DNA from: an uncultured Streptomyces sp.
Lineage (GTDB): Bacteria > Actinomycetota > Actinomycetes > Streptomycetales > Streptomycetaceae
Reading direction: 5' to 3'
DNA length: 10,118 bases
Assembly: GCA_946480485.1 (NCBI GenBank)
Contig: CAMLJW010000167.1
Location: 1 to 10,118, forward strand
This document shows positions 6,287 to 10,118 of this stretch, one piece after another (positions within the stretch are counted from its first letter, which is position 1; every line of letters begins with the position of its first letter). The notes under the pieces are model-generated. The model made no database searches, was not told the origin of the DNA, and saw only the letters and a program-made list of their open reading frames with translations. Position numbers and translations under genes: made by a program.

Positions 6287-6801
6287 GGCTGCTTCTCCTG
6301 CTCCTTGAGCTGGGGCCGGCCGGGCTGCTCGCCGCCGCGCTCCTTGATGTACGTCTCGGTGGGAACCATCACCTTGCGGCGGAACACGCAGACCAGCGTG
6401 CCGTCCTGCTTGTAGCCCTTCGTCTCGACGTAGACGATTCCGCGGTCGCTCTTCGACGTGGAGGGCGTCTTGTCGAGGACCGTCGTCTCGCCGTAGAGCG
6501 TGTCGCCGTGGAAGGTCGGCGCGACATGACGGAGGGACTCGATCTCGAGGTTCGCGATCGCCTTCCCGGACACGTCCGGTACCGACATGCCCAGCAGCAG
6601 CGAGTAGATGTAGTTCCCCACGACGACGTTCTGCCCGAAGTCCGTCGTCCTCTCCGCATAGTTGGTGTCCATATGGAGCGGGTGGTGGTTCATGGTCAGC
6701 AGACAGAAGAGGTGGTCGTCGTACTCGGTGACCGTCTTCCCGGGCCAGTGCTTGTAGACGTCCCCGACGGTGAACTCTTCGTAGGTGCGGCCGAACTGCA
6801 T
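6283..6801 (-). CDS. MaoC-family hydratase, probable mesaconyl-CoA hydratase
   Basis: A 172-residue single hot-dog protein of the MaoC/R-hydratase family. In the operon it should hydrate mesaconyl-C1-CoA to (2R,3S)-beta-methylmalyl-CoA. The hydratase motif is 'MNHHPLHMD' (37-45). The His (H43) and the PLH core are kept, but the residue five before the His is Asn (N38), where characterised R-hydratases have the catalytic Asp. 'HVAPTFHGDTLYGET' in the second half is typical of MaoC proteins. The last 20 or so residues are polar and rich in Glu, Gln, Lys and Pro and probably lie outside the fold. Characterised proteobacterial Mch is about twice this length (two hot-dog halves), so this one would act as a dimer. 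The ATG at 6801 follows the lyase stop by 6 nt, with GGAGG (6817-6813) 11 nt upstream inside the lyase gene. Its TGA overlaps the next ATG. Confidence 0.85.
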   Translation of the reverse strand: MQFGRTYEEFTVGDVYKHWPGKTVTEYDDHLFCLLTMNHHPLHMDTNYAERTTDFGQNVVVGNYIYSLLLGMSVPDVSGKAIANLEIESLRHVAPTFHGDTLYGETTVLDKTPSTSKSDRGIVYVETKGYKQDGTLVCVFRRKVMVPTETYIKERGGEQPGRPQLKEQEKQP

Positions 6802-6807
6802 GGTGTC

Positions 6808-7827
6808 TTACGCCTCCGGGGCCTCGAACTTGGACGTACGGGTCATGCCGGCGGCCCGGCCCTTGCCCGAGATGACGAGCGCCATCTTGCGGCTGGCCTC
6901 GTCGATCATCTCGTCGCCGAGCATCGCGGAGCCCTTCCTGCCGCCCGCCTCGGACGTGCAGTACTCGTACGCGTCCAGGATCAGCTCGGCGTGGTCGAAG
7001 TCCTCCTGGGAGGGCGAGAAGATCTCGTTGGCCGCGGCGACCTGGTCCGGATGCAGCACCCACTTGCCGTCGAGGCCGAGCGCGGCGGCGCGCCGCGCGA
7101 CCTCGCGGTAGCCCTCCTGATTGCGGATCTGCAGGTAGGGGCCGTCAATGGCCTGGAGGTTGTGCGTGCGGGCGGCCATCAGGATGCGCATCAGGATGTA
7201 GTGGTACGCGTCCGCCGGGTAGCCCGGGGGCTGCTCGCCCACCACGAGCGACTTCATGTTGATCGACGCCATGAAGTCGGCCGGACCGAAGATGATCGTC
7301 TCGACACGTGGAGAGGCAGCGGCGATCGCGTCGACATTGACCAGACCCTTCGCGTTCTCGATCTGGGCCTCAATACCGATCTTGCCGACCTCGAAGCCCA
7401 TCGTCTTCTCGATCTGCGTCAGCAGCAGGTCCAGCGCCACGACCTGCTGGGCGTCCTGGACCTTCGGCAGCATGATGCAGTCCAGGTTCGGTCCCGCGCC
7501 CTCGACCACCGTGACGACGTCGCGGTACGTCCACTCCGTCGTCCAGTCGTTGACGCGCACGACCCGTGTCTTGCCCGTCCAGTCGCCCTCGTTGAGGAAC
7601 TTGACGATGGTGTGCCGCGCCTCGGGCTTGGCGAGCGGGGCGCACGCGTCCTCCAGGTCCAGGAAGACCTGGTCGGCGGGGAGGCCCTGGGCCTTCTCCA
7701 GAAAGCGGGGGTTCGAGCCGGGCACGGCCAGGCACGAGCGCCGCGGACGCAGACGGTTGACAGTAAGGAGGTGCGCGGCGGAGCCGCTCGTTGGAGGGGT
7801 GGTGGCGGGAGACGGGCGGGCGGTCAT
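6808..7827 (-). CDS. mcl: CitE-like beta-methylmalyl-CoA / malyl-CoA lyase
   Basis: A 339-residue HpcH/HpaI-CitE family TIM-barrel lyase. In this pathway it cleaves (2R,3S)-beta-methylmalyl-CoA to glyoxylate and propionyl-CoA; relatives also join acetyl-CoA and glyoxylate to malyl-CoA. Visible motifs: 'RRSCLAVPGSNPRFLEKA' (29-46), 'VFLDLEDACAP' (54-64), Arg91 in 'VVRVND', the metal ligands E157 in 'QIENAKG' and D184 in 'FGPADF', and 'KWVLHPDQV' (255-263). The CitE-type active-site residues are therefore all present. The first 25 or so residues are Ala/Pro/Thr/Ser-rich and probably disordered. The ATG at 7827 overlaps the mutase stop as ATGA, with GGAGG (7839-7835) 7 nt upstream. Alternative: a citrate-lyase beta-like protein of other specificity, made unlikely by the neighbours. 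Confidence 0.9.
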   Translation of the reverse strand: MTARPSPATTPPTSGSAAHLLTVNRLRPRRSCLAVPGSNPRFLEKAQGLPADQVFLDLEDACAPLAKPEARHTIVKFLNEGDWTGKTRVVRVNDWTTEWTYRDVVTVVEGAGPNLDCIMLPKVQDAQQVVALDLLLTQIEKTMGFEVGKIGIEAQIENAKGLVNVDAIAAASPRVETIIFGPADFMASINMKSLVVGEQPPGYPADAYHYILMRILMAARTHNLQAIDGPYLQIRNQEGYREVARRAAALGLDGKWVLHPDQVAAANEIFSPSQEDFDHAELILDAYEYCTSEAGGRKGSAMLGDEMIDEASRKMALVISGKGRAAGMTRTSKFEAPEA

Positions 7828-9863
7828 GCGGGGACCTCCAGAGGGTCGAGGTTGTTCGCTTTCCGGATCTCGTCGACGATACGACCGATGATTCCGGTGA
7901 TGTCGAAGTCCTTCGGGGTGAAGACCGCGGCCACTCCGGCGGCCCGCAGCTGATCGGCGTCGCCGCTGGGGATGATCCCGCCGGCGATCACCGGGATGTC
8001 GGCCGCGCCGGCCTCGCGCAGCCGCTCCAGGACGTCCGGCACCAGCTGCGCGTGCGAGCCGGACAGGATGGACAGGCCGACCGCGCGCACGTCCTCGGCG
8101 AGGGCCGCGTCCACGATCTGCTCGGGGGTGAGCCGGATGCCCTGGTAGACGACCTCGAACCCGGCGTCCCGGGCCCGTACGGCGATCTGCTCGGCGCCGT
8201 TGGAGTGCCCGTCCAGGCCGGGCTTGCCCACCAGGAAGCGGAGCTTGCCCACGCCCAGGTCACGCGCGGTCGCGTCGACCTTGCGGCGCACCTCGGCGAG
8301 CGCGGTGCCCTCCGAGGCGGCGACCGCGACGGGCGCGGACGAGACTCCGGTGGGGGCCCGGTACTCGCCGAACACCTCACGCAGCGCGCCCGCCCACTCG
8401 CCGGTGGTGACCCCCGCACGGGCACACTCCAGCGTGGCCTCCATCAGGTTGCCCGTGCCGGCCGCCGTCTCCTTCAGCTGCTCCAGCGCCTTGCGCGCAC
8501 CCGCTTCCCGGCGCGCGTCACGCCACTCGCGCAGGGCCCGTACGACGCGTTCCTCGACCGTCGGGTCGGCCGTGTGGATCGCGGTGTCCAGGTCGGCCGT
8601 CAGCGGGTTCGGCTCGGTCGTCTCGTAGATGTTGACTCCGACGATCTTTTCCTGACCGGACTCGATACGAGCGCGGCGCTCGGCGTGCGAGGCGACGAGC
8701 TGGGACTTCAGATAGCCCGACTCGACGGCCGCCATCGCGCCGCCCATCTCCTGGATGCGGTCGATCTCGGCGAGCGACTCCTCGACCAGGGCGGCCACCT
8801 TGGCCTCGATGACATGTGACCCGGCGAAGACGTCCTCGTACTCCAGGAGGTCGCTCTCGTGGGCGAGGACCTGCTGGATACGCAGCGACCACTGCTGGTC
8901 CCAGGGGCGCGGAAGGCCCAATGCCTCGTTCCAGGCGGGAAGTTGCACGGCACGCGCGCGCGCGTCCTTCGAGAGGGTCACGGCCAGCATCTCGAGCACG
9001 ATGCGCTGGACGTTGTTCTCCGGCTGGGCCTCGGTCAGGCCCAGGGAGTTGACCTGGACTCCGTACCGGAAACGCCGGTGCTTCGGGTTCTCGATCCCGT
9101 ACCGCTCCCGCGTGATCCCGTCCCAGATGCGGCCGAACGCCCGCATCTTGCACATCTCCTCGATGAAGCGGACACCCGCGTTCACGAAGAAGGAGATGCG
9201 GGCGACGACATCACCCATCCGCTCCCGCGGCACCTGGCCGCAGTCGCGGACCGCGTCGAGGACGGCGATCGCCGTCGAGATGGCGTACGCGATCTCCTGG
9301 ACCGGAGTGGCTCCGGCCTCCTGGAGGTGGTAGCTGCAGATGTTGATCGGATTCCACTTGGGGATGCGGCCGACCGTGTACGCGATCATGTCGGTCGTCA
9401 GCCGGAGTGAGGGCACGGGCGGGAAGACATACGTGCCCCGCGACAGGTACTCCTTCACGATGTCGTTCTGGGTCGTCCCCTGGAGCCTCGTGATGTCCGC
9501 TCCCTGCTCCTCCGCGACGACCTGGTAGAGAGCCAGCAGCCACATGGCGGTGGCGTTGATGGTCATCGAGGTGTTCATCTGATCCAGGGGTATGTCCTGG
9601 AACAGGCGGCGCATGTCACCGAGGTGCGAGACCGGGACCCCGACCCGGCCGACCTCGCCGCGGGCGAGGATGTGGTCGGGGTCGTAGCCGGTCTGCGTCG
9701 GCAGGTCGAACGCGACCGACAGTCCCGTCTGGCCCTTGGCGAGGTTGCGCCGGTACAGCTCGTTGGACGCCTCGGCCGTGGAGTGGCCGGCGTACGTCCG
9801 CATGAGCCACGGACGGTCCTTCTCGTTCTGCCCCCGCACCGTCTGACGCTGACGCTCAGTCAT
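7824..9863 (-). CDS. meaA: Ethylmalonyl-CoA mutase, B12-dependent (MeaA type)
   Basis: A full-length 679-residue adenosylcobalamin mutase that rearranges (2R)-ethylmalonyl-CoA to (2S)-methylsuccinyl-CoA. The N-terminal TIM-barrel part starts with 'RPWLMRTYAGHSTAEASNEL' (17-36), and has 'GLSVAFDLPTQTGYDPDH' (47-64) and 'MNTSMTINATAMW' (96-108). These last two differ from methylmalonyl-CoA mutase (ATHRGYDSDH; SMTMNGA) in the way recalled for the ethylmalonyl-CoA mutase group. The cobalamin domain at the C-terminus has 'KPGLDGHSNGAEQ' with D551, H553 and G556 of the DxHxxG base-off motif, then 'SILSGSH' (598-604) and 'IAGGIIPSGD' (626-635). Both domains are in one chain, as usual for MeaA. The ATG at 9863 has GAGGA (9874-9870) 6 nt upstream and lies 9 nt after the ccr stop. 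No separate small subunit is needed. Confidence 0.95.
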   Translation of the reverse strand: MTERQRQTVRGQNEKDRPWLMRTYAGHSTAEASNELYRRNLAKGQTGLSVAFDLPTQTGYDPDHILARGEVGRVGVPVSHLGDMRRLFQDIPLDQMNTSMTINATAMWLLALYQVVAEEQGADITRLQGTTQNDIVKEYLSRGTYVFPPVPSLRLTTDMIAYTVGRIPKWNPINICSYHLQEAGATPVQEIAYAISTAIAVLDAVRDCGQVPRERMGDVVARISFFVNAGVRFIEEMCKMRAFGRIWDGITRERYGIENPKHRRFRYGVQVNSLGLTEAQPENNVQRIVLEMLAVTLSKDARARAVQLPAWNEALGLPRPWDQQWSLRIQQVLAHESDLLEYEDVFAGSHVIEAKVAALVEESLAEIDRIQEMGGAMAAVESGYLKSQLVASHAERRARIESGQEKIVGVNIYETTEPNPLTADLDTAIHTADPTVEERVVRALREWRDARREAGARKALEQLKETAAGTGNLMEATLECARAGVTTGEWAGALREVFGEYRAPTGVSSAPVAVAASEGTALAEVRRKVDATARDLGVGKLRFLVGKPGLDGHSNGAEQIAVRARDAGFEVVYQGIRLTPEQIVDAALAEDVRAVGLSILSGSHAQLVPDVLERLREAGAADIPVIAGGIIPSGDADQLRAAGVAAVFTPKDFDITGIIGRIVDEIRKANNLDPLEVPA

Positions 9864-9872
9864 CTGGGATCC

Positions 9873-10118
9873 TCAGACGTTCCGGAAGCGGTTGATGGCG
9901 TCGATGTGCCGGGCGCGCTTCTCCTGGTCGCGCACGCCGAGGCCCTCGCGGGGGGCCAGCGCGAGCACGCCGACCTTGCCCTGGTGGAGGTTGCGGTGCA
10001 CGTCGTACGCGGCCTGCCCGGTCTCCTCGAGCGGGTACACCTTGGAGAGCGTCGGGTGGATCTTGCCCTTCGCGATGAGCCGGTTGGCCTCCCAGGCCTC
10101 GCGGTAGTTGGCGAAGTG
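9873..10118 (-). CDS. ccr: Crotonyl-CoA carboxylase/reductase, C-terminal 81 residues (partial)
   Basis: The open frame enters from the right edge and ends at TGA 9875-9873. It reads 'HFANYREAWEANRLIAKGKI' at its start and ends 'HIDAINRFRNV'; this is the C-terminal end typical of actinobacterial Ccr as I recall it, an MDR-family NADPH enzyme that carboxylates crotonyl-CoA to (2S)-ethylmalonyl-CoA. Only about a fifth of the usual length of around 445 residues is visible, so catalytic residues cannot be checked. It is the first visible gene of the operon and is followed by meaA after 9 nt. The operon promoter lies outside the window. The product also supplies ethylmalonyl-CoA extender units for polyketides. 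Confidence 0.93.
   Translation of the reverse strand, partial: HFANYREAWEANRLIAKGKIHPTLSKVYPLEETGQAAYDVHRNLHQGKVGVLALAPREGLGVRDQEKRARHIDAINRFRNV

Noticed and set aside
6287..7063. In-frame upstream extension of the acyl-CoA dehydrogenase (total 660 codons)
   Set aside because: It overlaps the hydratase and lyase genes in another frame and reads as low-complexity Arg/Gly-rich protein. The ATG at 6286 has a good ribosome binding site and starts a complete family domain.
6508..7953. Plus-strand ORF of 481 codons antisense to the lyase and hydratase
   Set aside because: It lies opposite well-supported genes, has no recognisable domain, and is explained by GC-rich codon bias.
7824..9863. Mutase as methylmalonyl-CoA mutase
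   Set aside because: Its segments PTQTGYDPDH and SMTINATAM match the ethylmalonyl-CoA mutase type rather than the ATHRGYDSDH and SMTMNGA segments recalled for methylmalonyl-CoA mutase, and it follows ccr.
1..10118. CRISPR array, tRNA or rRNA genes, or an undescribed defence system
   Set aside because: No regularly spaced direct repeats, cloverleaf-like sequence or rRNA stretch was seen, and all long coding regions belong to known families.

Overview
The window is high-GC DNA with strong GC bias at third codon positions, GTG/TTG starts beside ATG, and very compact gene junctions. With the protein types seen, this points to a Streptomyces or close relative. No RNA gene or CRISPR array was seen.

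Layout. (1) Positions 3-500, plus strand: the C-terminal part of a probable IS4-type transposase, cut by the left edge, followed by two hairpins. (2) 643-1932, minus strand: an ADP-ribosylglycohydrolase-family gene followed by a 49-residue unrecognised small ORF. (3) 2103-3257, plus strand: a type-2 glycerate kinase, divergent from the glycohydrolase across a 170-nt spacer rich in inverted repeats. (4) 3347-3407: a perfect 17-bp inverted repeat that looks like a shared terminator between the convergent glycerate kinase and pssA. (5) 3416-4910, minus strand: the overlapping pair psd-pssA, the two steps that make phosphatidylethanolamine from CDP-diacylglycerol. (6) 5081-10118, minus strand: an ethylmalonyl-CoA (EMC) pathway operon transcribed ccr (only its last 81 codons are present) - meaA/ecm - mcl (CitE-like) - maoC-type hydratase - acyl-CoA dehydrogenase.

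How the genes work together. The EMC pathway lets organisms without isocitrate lyase assimilate acetyl-CoA, and it supplies ethylmalonyl-, methylmalonyl- and propionyl-CoA. Ccr makes ethylmalonyl-CoA from crotonyl-CoA. The B12 mutase converts it to methylsuccinyl-CoA. The dehydrogenase would give mesaconyl-CoA, the MaoC protein would hydrate this to beta-methylmalyl-CoA, and the CitE-like lyase would cleave it to glyoxylate and propionyl-CoA. The five genes are joined by 4-nt overlaps or gaps of 6-9 nt, so they are almost certainly one translationally coupled operon. The ethylmalonyl-CoA epimerase is not in the window. The glycerate kinase could link glyoxylate-derived glycerate to central metabolism, but this is inference.

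Most of the window is a recognisable conserved streptomycete locus. I do not see a clearly new system. The points most worth a second look are the short dehydrogenase and single-domain hydratase in the EMC operon, an Asn in place of the usual catalytic Asp in that hydratase, a composition gradient inside the dehydrogenase gene, and the mobile-element remnant at the left edge.
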